Part shown: positions 18,089-26,189 of the stretch, in pieces
Layout: each line of letters starts with the position of its first letter
Numbering within the stretch: position 1 is the first letter of the stretch
Source of the DNA: Alphaproteobacteria bacterium UBA998
GTDB lineage: Bacteria > Pseudomonadota > Alphaproteobacteria > Rickettsiales > UBA998
Length of the DNA stretch: 26,709 nucleotides
Assembly: GCA_002291925.1 (NCBI GenBank)
Contig: DBAY01000058.1
Location: 1 to 26,709, forward strand
Reading direction: 5' to 3'
Notes under the pieces: model-generated
The model's input: the letters and a program-made list of their open reading frames with translations, nothing else
What the model was told of the DNA's origin: nothing
The model's database searches: none
Translations under genes and position numbers: made by a program

Positions 18089-18415
18089 ATGGCTAGCATC
18101 ACCGAAACCGAGTTCCACGACCGCTGCGGCGAGGATATCGCCCGCCTGCAGGACGCGCTGGAAGAACAGGACACCGCCGGGCTGCTCGACATTGACGGGC
18201 AGGACGGCATGCTCACCGTGAAGCTGGAGGATGGCAAGACCTTCGTGGTCAGCCGCCATACCGCCGCGCGCGAGCTGTGGCTTTCCTCCCCGGTGAGCGG
18301 CGGCCATCATTTCCGCCCCACGGATGGCGGCTGGGTGCTGCCCGATGGGCGCCGCTTTCCGCAGATGTTTCTGGAGGAGCTGAACCGGCTGGCGGGGAGG
18401 GAATTTCATGACTAA
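18089..18415 (+). CDS. cyaY: Frataxin-like iron donor CyaY
   Basis: The 108-residue protein fits the bacterial frataxin family. An acidic first helix (EFHDRCGEDIARLQDALEE) is followed by a DIDGQDGMLTVKL strand pair, ELWLSSPVSGGHHF (the conserved W-L-(A/S)-S...GG.HF block near 63-76) and a C-terminal helix after GRRFPQMFLEEL. CyaY binds iron and modulates iron-sulfur cluster assembly on IscS/IscU. The start at 18089 is chosen because AAAGGA lies 4 bases before it; an ATG six codons upstream lies inside the repeat hairpin. It is followed by repeat copies and then thiE, with no Fe-S genes near. Confidence 0.85.
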   Translation: MASITETEFHDRCGEDIARLQDALEEQDTAGLLDIDGQDGMLTVKLEDGKTFVVSRHTAARELWLSSPVSGGHHFRPTDGGWVLPDGRRFPQMFLEELNRLAGREFHD

Positions 18416-18428
18416 GGCGCATATTAAA

Positions 18429-18467
18429 CCCCTCCCACTGCTTGCGGGGGGAGGTTGGGAGGGGGGT
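18429..18467. repeat. GC-rich palindromic repeat, copy B (reverse)
   Basis: This copy of the C-rich repeat lies in reverse orientation just after cyaY. Its stem CCCTCCCA/ggggGAGG is less perfect than in the other copies. With copy C it forms a head-to-head pair that fills the cyaY-thiE gap. Confidence 0.65.
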
Positions 18468-18500
18468 GATGACCTCGCCTCCCCACTGGCATCGAAGGGC

Positions 18501-18537
18501 ACCCCCACCCAACCCTCCCCCGCCAGCAGGGGAGGGC
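18501..18537. repeat. GC-rich palindromic repeat, copy C
   Basis: ACCCCCACCC, then CCCTCCCC and GGGGAGGG arms, matching copy A in order and orientation. Its last GGAGG is 10 bases before the thiE ATG and is the best ribosome site seen there. Confidence 0.65.
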
Positions 18538-18545
18538 TTTAGCGC

Positions 18546-19256
18546 ATGCCCACCCTCGAACGCACCCCGACGCAGCTTTATCTCATCTCCCCGCCGCAGA
18601 TCGATCTGGAAACCTTCCCGGCCCTACTGGAAGCGGCGCTTTCCGCCTCGCCCGGCACGGTAGGTGCGTTCCAGTTGCGCCTGAAGGATACCACCCCGCC
18701 GGGGCCGGATCGCCTCACCCACGCCCATGCCAGTGAAGAAAAAGTCCTCTACGCCGCCAAAATCCTCAAGCGCATCTGCCACCCGCACGAAGTGACGTTC
18801 ATTCTCAATGACAGCGCCCAGCTGGCGCTGGAAGCCAATGCGGACGGCGTGCATCTGGGACAGGAAGACGGCTCGGTCGAAGAAGCCCGCCAGCTGCTGG
18901 GGCCGGACAAGGTGATTGGCGTCAGCTGCCACGCCTCGCGCCACCTCGCCATGGAAGCAGGCGAGCAGGGCGCGGATTACGTCGCCTTCGGCGCCTTCCA
19001 CGCCACCACCTCCAAAAGCCCGGAATCCCTCGCCAAATGGGGTACGCCGGACCTCGACCTGCTGCAATGGTGGAGCACCTACACCACCCTGCCCTGCGTC
19101 GCCATCGGCGGCATGACCCCCGCCAATTGCGGCCCGATGGTGAAAGCCGGCGCCGACTTCATCGCCGCCCTCAGCGCTGTCTGGAATCACCCGGAAGGCC
19201 CGGCGGAGGCGGTGAAGGCGTTTGCTGCGGCCTTTGCATCGGCGCAAAACGGCTGA
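18546..19256 (+). CDS. thiE: Thiamine-phosphate synthase
   Basis: The 236-residue protein is a TIM barrel of the ThiE/TenI group. It would join HMP-pyrophosphate and the thiazole phosphate to form thiamine phosphate in the cytoplasm. Landmarks are QLYLISPP (10-17), FQLRLKD (42-48), LNDS (87-90), ADGVHLGQED (99-108), VIGVSCH (123-129), DYVAFGAFHATTSK (144-157) and VAIGGMTP (185-192). The changes from the usual NDR to NDS and from TxTK to ATTSK leave some doubt, and a TenI-like or divergent role is possible. No other thiamine genes or TPP riboswitch are seen. The ribosome site lies in a repeat. Confidence 0.83.
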   Translation: MPTLERTPTQLYLISPPQIDLETFPALLEAALSASPGTVGAFQLRLKDTTPPGPDRLTHAHASEEKVLYAAKILKRICHPHEVTFILNDSAQLALEANADGVHLGQEDGSVEEARQLLGPDKVIGVSCHASRHLAMEAGEQGADYVAFGAFHATTSKSPESLAKWGTPDLDLLQWWSTYTTLPCVAIGGMTPANCGPMVKAGADFIAALSAVWNHPEGPAEAVKAFAAAFASAQNG

Positions 19257-19331
19257 AAAAGAGACCATTGCGCCCTGCCCTTGTCGCTGCTAAGTTCCGC
19301 GCGCATTTGACTGTTTCTGGAGTATGAGCTT

Positions 19332-19895
19332 ATGAAAATCGACGGCGTTTCCATTCGCGTGGGGAATGTGCTGGAGTACAATGGCAAGCTGTGGGCCGTC
19401 ACGCGCACCCAGCATACGCAGCCGGGCAAGGGCGGCGCCTACATGCAGGTGGAGATGAAGGACGTGCGCGCGGGCACGAAAACCAACGTGCGTTTCCGCT
19501 CCGATGAGAAAGTAGAGCGCGTGCGCCTTGACCAGATCGATTACCAGTTCCTCTACAAGGAGGGCGAGTCGCTCATTTTCATGCACCCGGAGACCTTCGA
19601 GCAGATCTCCCTCGCTGCCGATGTCATCGGCGATTCCGCCGCCTTTCTGCAGGACGGCATGATCGTGAAGGTGGAAAGCTACGAGGGCGATCCCATCACC
19701 GTGGCCCTGCCGGAGCATGTCACGCTGAACGTCGTCGAGGCTGATCCCGTGGTGAAAGGCCAGACCGCCGCTTCCTCCTACAAGCCCGCCATTCTTGATA
19801 ACGGCGTGCGCGTCATGGTGCCCCCGTTCATCGAAACGGGCGACGCCATCGTGGTGAACACCAGCGAATTCTCCTACGTCGAGCGCGCGAAGTAG
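19332..19895 (+). CDS. efp: Elongation factor P
   Basis: The 187-residue protein has the length and three-domain form of EF-P, which binds the ribosome between the P and E sites and relieves stalling at proline runs. The domain I tip QPGKGGAY (30-37) carries Lys33, the position that is modified in many bacteria (no modifying enzyme is in the window). Domain III ends with VPPFIETGDAIVVNTSEFSYVER. GGAG stands 9 bases before the ATG. The next gene, a phosphatase, follows after a heptamer-repeat hairpin. Note that a proline-rich protein likely to need EF-P is encoded two genes downstream. Confidence 0.96.
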   Translation: MKIDGVSIRVGNVLEYNGKLWAVTRTQHTQPGKGGAYMQVEMKDVRAGTKTNVRFRSDEKVERVRLDQIDYQFLYKEGESLIFMHPETFEQISLAADVIGDSAAFLQDGMIVKVESYEGDPITVALPEHVTLNVVEADPVVKGQTAASSYKPAILDNGVRVMVPPFIETGDAIVVNTSEFSYVERAK

Positions 19896-19900
19896 GTTTT

Positions 19901-20011
19901 GGTAGTTGGTATTTGGTATTCGGTATTCAGTGAAAGCCGCATGCCTTCCTTACCTGAATACCGAATACCAAATACCGACGACTAAATACCAAATACGGAA
20001 TACCGAAAGCC
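19901..20011. repeat. Heptanucleotide repeat arrays forming a long hairpin
   Basis: The left array has four units: ggtagtt, ggtattt, ggtattc, ggtattc (19901-19928). The right array has eight: gaatacc, gaatacc, aaatacc, gacgact, aaatacc, aaatacg, gaatacc, gaaagcc (19956-20011). Bases 19908-19930 pair perfectly with 19954-19976 (23 bp) around a 23-base loop. The arrays fill the gap between efp and the phosphatase start and could affect read-through or mRNA stability. Confidence 0.8.
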
Positions 20012-20014
20012 ATC

Positions 20015-20860
20015 ATGCACGAAAAACGCACCGCCCTCACCGCTTCCTACCCCATCAAGACGCCGCTCATCAACGTGATGACCTCGGCGGCGCTGAAGGC
20101 AGCCAAGGGGCTGGTGCGCGACTTTGGCGAAGTGGACAATCTACAGATTTCGCGTAAAGGTGTCGCCAACTTCGTTACCGAGTCCGACCTGCGCGCCGAG
20201 AAGATTCTGCGTGTAGAGCTGGAAAAAGCCCGCCCCCGTTTTGGCCTGCTGCTGGAGGAAAGCGGCGAGATCGGCGACCCGGACTGCGAATATCGCTGGG
20301 TGGTGGACCCGCTCGACGGCACCAACAATTTCATCCATGCCATTCCTTATTTCTGCATCTCCATTGCCGTGGAAAAGCGCAGCGCACGCGGCAGCGAAAT
20401 CATTGCGGGCGTGGTTTATGACCCCATCCATGACGAGATGTTCCTCGCGGAAAAAGGCAATGGCGCGTTCGTCAATCATCGCCGCCTGCGCTGCGCACCG
20501 CGCAAAGGGGACTTTTACTTTGTCACCGGCACCACGCGCGTCACCAGCCCCTACGACGGCATGTGCTCCGAATTCACACGTAACGCCGCCAACCTCGACA
20601 GCGTCATCCGCCGCAGCGGGGCCGCGGCGCTCGACCTCGCCTATGTCGCGGCGGGCCGCTACGATGCTTGCTGGTTCCCGCACCTGAAGAAGTGGGACAT
20701 GGCGGCGGGCATTCTCATTGTCAAGGAAGCGGGTGGGCAAGTTTGCATGCCAGGCGAGGTGGAAACCGATCCGTACGAGACAGGTTGCATCCTCGCTGCC
20801 AGCCCCGAAAGCTATGAGGCTTTGAATGCCACATGCGTACCAAAAAAACAGGCCACATGA
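20015..20860 (+). CDS. suhB: Inositol monophosphatase family protein (SuhB-like)
   Basis: The 281-residue protein has the metal-dependent phosphatase motifs: EES at 81-83 (Glu81/Glu82), DPLDGTNNF at 98-106, and WDMAAGILIVKEAGG near 227-241 with the third metal-binding Asp. It would remove phosphate from inositol-1-phosphate or similar sugar phosphates; some members (SuhB) also act on NusA-containing transcription complexes. The efp-phosphatase order is common in alphaproteobacteria. No clear ribosome site precedes the ATG at 20015, which directly abuts the heptamer repeat; the Met at residue 22 is an alternative start that fits the family N-terminus. The exact substrate cannot be told. Confidence 0.88.
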   Translation: MHEKRTALTASYPIKTPLINVMTSAALKAAKGLVRDFGEVDNLQISRKGVANFVTESDLRAEKILRVELEKARPRFGLLLEESGEIGDPDCEYRWVVDPLDGTNNFIHAIPYFCISIAVEKRSARGSEIIAGVVYDPIHDEMFLAEKGNGAFVNHRRLRCAPRKGDFYFVTGTTRVTSPYDGMCSEFTRNAANLDSVIRRSGAAALDLAYVAAGRYDACWFPHLKKWDMAAGILIVKEAGGQVCMPGEVETDPYETGCILAASPESYEALNATCVPKKQAT

Positions 20861-20949
20861 GCGTAGGCCAATATCTGCTTGCGCACACAGCAGTTTTACG
20901 CTTTCAATATTTTTCGTCTGAATCACGCCATCAGGAAGACCGCGCCCGC

Positions 20950-23022
20950 ATGCAACGCCCGGATGACATTCGCCCTACCCGCGCACGCCGTTGGCTCCTT
21001 CTCTCGTCCGCCTGCGTTCTTACTTTCACTTCTATGCAGCCTGCAGTTGCGCGGAATCGACTGATCCCTTCCAAGCCAAGCGTGGAAGTCTACTCGGAGG
21101 CGTTGGATGCACTGCGCCGCTCTGTGCAGGAGCAAGGCGGCTATGCTGCGCCCCTGCCAAATAGAGTACCCTTCGGCACCGCGACGCCTCCGCCAGCGCC
21201 GCGCCTGACTCCTGCACCAGCGGCGAGACCTATTCCCCCGTCCGCACCGTTTGCGCCCGCTCAACCGGCCCCACCCCCAGCGGCGCCCAAACCGAAGAAA
21301 CAAGCCACTCCGAGAGCGCAACCGAAGCCTGCTCCTGCGTCGCAGCCACAGGTCATGCCTGTCCCGGCGATGCCGCCAAAGCAACAGCCTGCTGCCCCGG
21401 TAAGCGAGTCGGCCATGCCGCCGATGCCGTCTGCTCCCGTGGTCCCTCGGCCTCCCATGGAACTGGCACCGCCGCCCCCCATGCCGGAGCGGGCTCCTGC
21501 GCCTCAAGAGCAATTCGAACAGATGATTGAGCGGCCTGCGCCACCGCCTGAACTGCAGTCGGCCCCGCCTCCTAGCTTGAGCGATATGCCGCCAATGGCG
21601 GAACCGCCTGCGCCGCAGCCGCCTATTGAGCCTGATAAGCCGGCCCTCAAGGCAGAGAAGAAAGCTAAGGCCGAGAAACAGCCAGAAGCGAAAAAGGCTC
21701 CGACTTCCGAGCCTGCGCCCAGCCTACCGGAACCAGACCTCAATTCCATGGAATTTGAGCCGTTCCCCGAAATTGCGCCGCCTTCGCCAGAGCCTGTCCC
21801 CGCCCCGGCCGAAGAACCGAAGCCCCTGCCGCTGCCAGAGCCCCCCGCTGTTGAGCCATCTCTTCCTGAGCCGCCTGCCGCGGAACAATCGAAGAAAAAG
21901 ACTGCAGCAAAGGACGAGCCAGCCGCGCCGGAAACACCTCCGGTGGTCGGAGCGCTGCCGGACGTGCCGGACCTTACACAAGCGCCGGAATCCTCCCCTG
22001 AGATTCCGCCTATTCCCGAGGCGGCTCAACCTGATGCCGCGCCTGCTATTCCAGAAGCCCCGGCCGACAGCCCGCTTCCACCTGTCCCGTCCCCTGATGC
22101 TTTGCCCGCCCCCAGCGCACCCGGGAAAGACGAGGGGCTTTTCCCGAATCTGAAGAAAAAAGTGCTTGGATTCTTTGGCAAGGGAGATAGCACGGCCGCG
22201 AATGAAACACCTTCCGATGCCTTGCTGAAAGCGCCGGAGCCGTTGCCAGAAGTTCCCTCTGCTGCGGCAGACATGCCAGCGTCGCCGGAAGACGACGCTC
22301 CCGTACTGGATGCGCCTGTGCCAGCCGACGCCATGACATCGCCAGAACCTGAGTTGCCTGCGCCACCCGCCACATCTGATGCGGACGCGTTGCCAGAATT
22401 GCCGCCATTGCCCAGCGAATCATCTTCAGCACCTGAGTTGCCGTCTCTTGATAAAACAGAGATGCCGAAGGGCGGTAACGAGGCGCTGGACATTGTCCGC
22501 CGCCAACAGACCAAATCCGCAGACGCCCTGCCCTCATTGCCGCAGGACCCACTGACCAGCCCGACACCTGACATGCCCACCCTTCCGGACGCCGCGCCGC
22601 CTCCCCCTCAAGTGAGCACGGCCGTGGAACCGGTCATCGAGCAGGAAGTGGCCTCCCTGCCGCCCGCCCCGGGTATCGACAAAAAAGCAGCGAAAGACAC
22701 TGGTAAAGGCGAAAAGTCCCTGAGCGTGGTCTTCGCCCAGACGGAAACAGAGGTCCCGCTCGCCTCGCAGGCGGAGCTTCGTGACCTTGCCCGCCAGCTG
22801 ACGGTGGACAAGGACAAGAGCGTGACGGTGATGGCTTATGCATCTGCACCCGAAGAACAGTCGAGTCTCGCCCGCCGCGTCTCGCTGGCGCGGGCGTTGG
22901 CGGTGCGTGCCTTCCTGATCGATTTGGGAGTGGACAATATTCGCATCACCATCCAGCCTCGCGGCAACAATATCCCCGAAGGCGGTGGCCCGACCGAGCG
23001 TGCGGATGTGCTAGTAAAGTAG
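20950..23022 (+). CDS. Proline-rich OmpA-like envelope protein
   Basis: The 690-residue protein has a signal peptide (cleavage after PAVA34), then about 550 residues dominated by Pro, Ala, Glu and Ser with many PEP, PPxP and AP runs and two Lys-rich patches. A C-terminal domain follows from about 588 to 690 (LSVVFAQTETEVPLAS onward). That end resembles an OmpA/MotB peptidoglycan-binding domain, with a helix RRVSLARALAVRAFLIDLGV, then an IRITIQPRG strand and a short tail, though the canonical NxxLSxxRA is altered. The likely design is an extended periplasmic rod anchored to the cell wall. AGGAAG lies 11 bases before the chosen ATG, which is directly followed by a good signal peptide; upstream in-frame codons overlap the phosphatase gene. 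No partner genes are adjacent. Confidence 0.78.
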   Translation: MQRPDDIRPTRARRWLLLSSACVLTFTSMQPAVARNRLIPSKPSVEVYSEALDALRRSVQEQGGYAAPLPNRVPFGTATPPPAPRLTPAPAARPIPPSAPFAPAQPAPPPAAPKPKKQATPRAQPKPAPASQPQVMPVPAMPPKQQPAAPVSESAMPPMPSAPVVPRPPMELAPPPPMPERAPAPQEQFEQMIERPAPPPELQSAPPPSLSDMPPMAEPPAPQPPIEPDKPALKAEKKAKAEKQPEAKKAPTSEPAPSLPEPDLNSMEFEPFPEIAPPSPEPVPAPAEEPKPLPLPEPPAVEPSLPEPPAAEQSKKKTAAKDEPAAPETPPVVGALPDVPDLTQAPESSPEIPPIPEAAQPDAAPAIPEAPADSPLPPVPSPDALPAPSAPGKDEGLFPNLKKKVLGFFGKGDSTAANETPSDALLKAPEPLPEVPSAAADMPASPEDDAPVLDAPVPADAMTSPEPELPAPPATSDADALPELPPLPSESSSAPELPSLDKTEMPKGGNEALDIVRRQQTKSADALPSLPQDPLTSPTPDMPTLPDAAPPPPQVSTAVEPVIEQEVASLPPAPGIDKKAAKDTGKGEKSLSVVFAQTETEVPLASQAELRDLARQLTVDKDKSVTVMAYASAPEEQSSLARRVSLARALAVRAFLIDLGVDNIRITIQPRGNNIPEGGGPTERADVLVK

Positions 23023-23070
23023 CGACCACGCGCTGTACCGTATAAACGACATATCCTTTTTCTCGCTCCG

Positions 23071-23147
23071 CCCTCACGGTGAGCCTGTCGAACCATGATT
23101 AGGGCGCACTAGCCGGCCTGTATCCTTTAACAGGCTCAGGATGAGGG
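23071..23147. repeat. Inverted-repeat element with GAGCCTGT/ACAGGCTC arms
   Basis: CCCTCA-cggt-GAGCCTGT (23071-23088) is mirrored by ACAGGCTC-agga-TGAGGG (23130-23147), giving 14 paired bases with a symmetrical internal bulge. It is a dispersed-repeat style hairpin and lies just after the OmpA-like gene, without a T-run. It is part of the 331-base gene-free gap 23023-23353, which holds only such repeats. Confidence 0.6.
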
Positions 23148-23172
23148 GCAGAAAAATCTATTTAGGCATGTT

Positions 23173-23225
23173 ATGCTGAACGTGTTTTAGCATCTCTAAG
23201 AAGAGTCCCTGAAGCGGGTTCAGGG
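23173..23225. repeat. Two-hairpin intergenic repeat, copy 2 (opposite orientation)
   Basis: ATGCTGAA-cgtgt-TTTAGCAT, a 13-base spacer, then CCCTGAA-gcggg-TTCAGGG. This is the reverse-complement layout of 18018-18072. Confidence 0.65.
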
Positions 23226-23242
23226 CAACAGAGCAACAGCCA

Positions 23243-23333
23243 TCATTCCGAACAAGTGAAGCGGGGAGAAATCCCTAGACAAGAAACACATCTTCTATCC
23301 TTGTAGAAAAATCATTTCCTGCGTGCGGAATGA
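23243..23333. repeat. Intergenic repeat with TCATTCCG/CGGAATGA ends
   Basis: Inverted 8-bp ends (23243-23250 and 23326-23333) enclose about 75 AT-richer bases. It resembles the CATTCCGG-type intergenic elements common in proteobacteria. It ends 20 bases beyond the ABC transporter stop. Confidence 0.5.
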
Positions 23334-23353
23334 CGTTACATAAGGCAAGGAAT

Positions 23354-25126
23354 CTAGGCTTTCTCAAATTGACGTTTTGCCAGTTTCTGATAGAGTTCGC
23401 TTGTCTGCAGCAACTCATTGTGCGTTCCCTCCGCCACAATGCGGCCACCATCCAATACTAAAATGCGATCCGCATTCTGCACGGTGGAAAGCCGGTGCGC
23501 GATGACCAGCGTGGTGCGGCCCTTCATCAATTCTTCCAATGCGGCCTGTACCTTGCGCTCGTTTTCGGAGTCCAGGGCACTGGTGGCTTCGTCGAGCAGC
23601 AGCAGGCCAGGGTTGCGCACCAGCGCGCGGGCGATGGCGATACGCTGGCGCTGACCACCGGAGAGGCGTACACCTTTCTCGCCCAGGTATGTTCCGAAGC
23701 CGTCCGGCAATGCCTCGATGAATTCCAGCGCCTCCGCCTTGCGGGCAGCCTCACGGATGGTGGCCTCGTCCGCGTCGGGACGGCCGTAGCGGATGTTCTC
23801 AAAGGCAGTGGTGGAAAAGATGACCGGGTCCTGCGGCACGAGGCCAATGCGCCCACGCCATTCCGCCGGGTCGAACTGTGGAATGGGCGTCTCGCCGATG
23901 CGAATCGTACCAGATTGCACGTCATAAAAGCGCAGCAGCAGCTGCATCACCGTGCTCTTGCCCGCGCCGGAGGGGCCGACCAAGGCCACCGTCTCGCCGG
24001 GCCGTACGGTGAAACTGACTCCTTCAAGCGCCGCAATGCCGGGCCGCGAAGGATATTCAAACCGCACATTCTTGAATGTCAGGGGCTGCGCGAGCGAAGC
24101 AGGCACGGGCACTGGATGCTCTGGCGCAGTAATGGCCGGCACAAGCTGTTTCAGCTCCATCAGCCGCTCGGTGGCCCCGGCGGCGCGCTGCAGGTCGCCC
24201 ACTACCTCGGAGATGGCTCCTGTTCCAGATGCCACCAGCATTGCGTAAAACAGGAACGCTGAGAGCTGACCGCTGGTCAATTCACCGCTCATCACATGCC
24301 GGCTGCCAAGCCAGAGCACTGCACAGATGGCCCCAAGCACAAGCGCGATGACCAGCGCGATCAGCATTGCTCGCTTACGGATGCGTGTAAGCGCCGTATC
24401 AAGCAGCGCGCCGACCGATTTCTGGAAGCGCTCCTGCTCTTGCGCTTCAAGCGCCAGCGCCTGAATGGTGCGGATGGAGGCGATGGTTTCCTCGGCATGC
24501 GCGCTAACATCCGCCGTACGCTCCTGCGTTTCGCGCGAGAGTTTGCGCACTTCACGGCCGAGCATGATGATCGGCACCACCACCAGCGGCACCATCAGCA
24601 CAATGTAGATGCTGAGTGATGGGCTCATGATGAACATCATTACCAGCCCGCCGCCCATCATCAGCGCATTGCGCAATGCCACGGAGATGGAGCTGCCAAT
24701 GACGGTCTGCAGCAATGTGGTATCGGTCATGAGGCGGGAGACGAGGTCACCGGTGCGGCTTACCTCGAAAAAGGCGACATCCATGCCCACCAGCCACCCG
24801 TACACATCGCGGCGAATGTCGGCAATCATCTTCTCGCCAATCCAGGAAACGAGGTAATAGCGGCTGTAGGTGGCGGCGGCGAGCACGAAAATACCCGCAA
24901 GAATAAAGATGAAAGAATGATCTATCAGCTCCGGGTGGGGTTGAGCGGAGAAGGCCTGATCCACGAGGTACCGCAACCCACCACCAAACGCCAACACGGT
25001 GGAGGACGTAACAATAAGTGCCAGAAACGCACCGATGACGGCCTGGCGGTAGGGTCGCAGATAGGCGAACACGTGCCGAAGGCTACCGACCTGGCCCTTT
25101 TTTCCCTGCTCCGCCCTGGCGGGCAT
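23354..25126 (-). CDS. MsbA-like ABC transporter (fused permease and ATPase)
   Basis: From the chosen ATG the protein has 590 residues: six membrane helices (about 20-290), then a nucleotide-binding domain with Walker A GPSGAGKST (near 382), signature LSGGQRQRIAIARAL (near 485), Walker B LLLLDEATSALD (near 509) and the AHRLSTVQ switch (near 540). It works as a dimer of half-transporters in the inner membrane. Sequence style is that of the MsbA/lipid- or multidrug-exporter group; the cargo is not evident. There is no HlyD or TolC partner, so it is not assigned to the RTX gene. In-frame starts at 25150 (ATG) and 25186 (TTG) are possible; none has a strong ribosome site. It follows the aldolase on the same strand. 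Confidence 0.9.
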   Translation of the reverse strand: MPARAEQGKKGQVGSLRHVFAYLRPYRQAVIGAFLALIVTSSTVLAFGGGLRYLVDQAFSAQPHPELIDHSFIFILAGIFVLAAATYSRYYLVSWIGEKMIADIRRDVYGWLVGMDVAFFEVSRTGDLVSRLMTDTTLLQTVIGSSISVALRNALMMGGGLVMMFIMSPSLSIYIVLMVPLVVVPIIMLGREVRKLSRETQERTADVSAHAEETIASIRTIQALALEAQEQERFQKSVGALLDTALTRIRKRAMLIALVIALVLGAICAVLWLGSRHVMSGELTSGQLSAFLFYAMLVASGTGAISEVVGDLQRAAGATERLMELKQLVPAITAPEHPVPVPASLAQPLTFKNVRFEYPSRPGIAALEGVSFTVRPGETVALVGPSGAGKSTVMQLLLRFYDVQSGTIRIGETPIPQFDPAEWRGRIGLVPQDPVIFSTTAFENIRYGRPDADEATIREAARKAEALEFIEALPDGFGTYLGEKGVRLSGGQRQRIAIARALVRNPGLLLLDEATSALDSENERKVQAALEELMKGRTTLVIAHRLSTVQNADRILVLDGGRIVAEGTHNELLQTSELYQKLAKRQFEKA

Positions 25127-25240
25127 TTTCACTTCACCCGAAAAACGCATGCGGGGGTTATGTACACCCGCGTGGATGAATTGCAAGGCCCGAAACGCAA
25201 GCGGTGAGTTCCAAACATTTCGGCGGAAGGTAAAAAGGCC

Positions 25241-26170
25241 TTACGCCGCCGTCTTGAAGATACCGACGATTTCGCTTAGCAGCTGCAGGGCTTCTTCGCG
25301 CGGGCGCTGGAAGGCGTTGCGGCCGATGATGGAGCCGTCGCCGCCGCCGTCGCGGATGCCGCGGATTTCCTCCAGCACGTCCGCCGTGCCCTTGGCTGCG
25401 CCGCCGGAGAAGATGACGAGACGCTTGCCGTTGAAGGTGGCCTGCTTCACGTGGCGCACGCGCTCGGCGAGCGTGCCGACCGCAATCTTCTGCGACTCGT
25501 AAACCTTCTTGGCTTCGGCCTGTTCGATGTGCGCCGTCGGCGGCTTCACCTTGATGATATGCGCGCCGAGCAGTGCCGGGATGTGCGCCGCGTAGGCACA
25601 GACGTCGATGGCCGTCTCGCCGTCCTTGGAGAGGTCCTCGCCGCGCGGGTAGGACCACATGATGACGGCGAGGCCGTTGGCTTTTGCTTCCTCGGACATG
25701 GCGCGGATTTCCTCCATCATGTCGAAGACGCCCGAAGAGCCGGGATAGATGGTGAAGCCGATACCCGCGCAGCCGAGGCGCAGCGCGTCCTTCACCGTGC
25801 CAGTCACCGCCTGGTTCGGCGCATTGTGGCGCGGCACCAGCGAGTTGGAGGAGTTGACTTTCAGAATGGTCGGGATGGCGCCCGCGAAGGTATCCGCCCC
25901 CTGCTCCAGCATGCCAAGCGGCGCAGCATAGGCAGACAGGCCCGCATCAATGGCGAGCTGGTAATGGTAATGCGGATCATACGCCGCCGGGTTGGCCGCG
26001 AAGCTGCGCGCCGGGCCATGCTCGAAGCCCTGATCCACCGGGAGGATGACCAGCTTGCCCGTGCCCGCCAGCTTGCCATGCATCAGCATGCGGGCGAGGT
26101 TCGTCTTGGTGCCGGGATTGTCGCTCTCGTACCAGCTCAGGATTTTCTTGACGCGGGGACTAATACGCAT
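25241..26170 (-). CDS. fbaB: Class I fructose-bisphosphate aldolase (FbaB/DeoC-type)
   Basis: The 309-residue protein is a TIM barrel of the archaeal/FbaB class I aldolase family, which splits fructose-1,6-bisphosphate into glyceraldehyde-3-phosphate and dihydroxyacetone phosphate through a Schiff base. Landmarks are ILPVDQGFEHGPA (42-54), GIGFTIYPGSS, VIMWSYPRG and HIIKVKPP near 200-207 (the lysine that forms the Schiff base). A phosphate-binding glycine-rich end follows with FSGGAAKG and DGGGDGSIIGRNAFQR. A strong ribosome site (GGAGG six bases before the ATG) fixes the start. It follows the DUF559 gene after 19 bases and precedes the ABC transporter after about 114 bases. Confidence 0.94.
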   Translation of the reverse strand: MRISPRVKKILSWYESDNPGTKTNLARMLMHGKLAGTGKLVILPVDQGFEHGPARSFAANPAAYDPHYHYQLAIDAGLSAYAAPLGMLEQGADTFAGAIPTILKVNSSNSLVPRHNAPNQAVTGTVKDALRLGCAGIGFTIYPGSSGVFDMMEEIRAMSEEAKANGLAVIMWSYPRGEDLSKDGETAIDVCAYAAHIPALLGAHIIKVKPPTAHIEQAEAKKVYESQKIAVGTLAERVRHVKQATFNGKRLVIFSGGAAKGTADVLEEIRGIRDGGGDGSIIGRNAFQRPREEALQLLSEIVGIFKTAA

Positions 26171-26189
26171 GGGTAACCTCCGTGGGGGA

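Noticed and set aside
19901..20011. CRISPR-like array
   Set aside because: The period is 7 bases with no spacers, far from CRISPR repeat-spacer lengths, and there are no cas genes.
20833..20949. In-frame upstream extension of the OmpA-like gene
   Set aside because: It overlaps the phosphatase gene end, has no ribosome site, and the signal peptide begins at 20950.
23354..25126. Type I secretion exporter for the RTX protein
   Set aside because: It is 14 kb away, lacks membrane-fusion and outer-membrane partners and the usual peptidase-like N-terminus, and fits MsbA-type exporters better.
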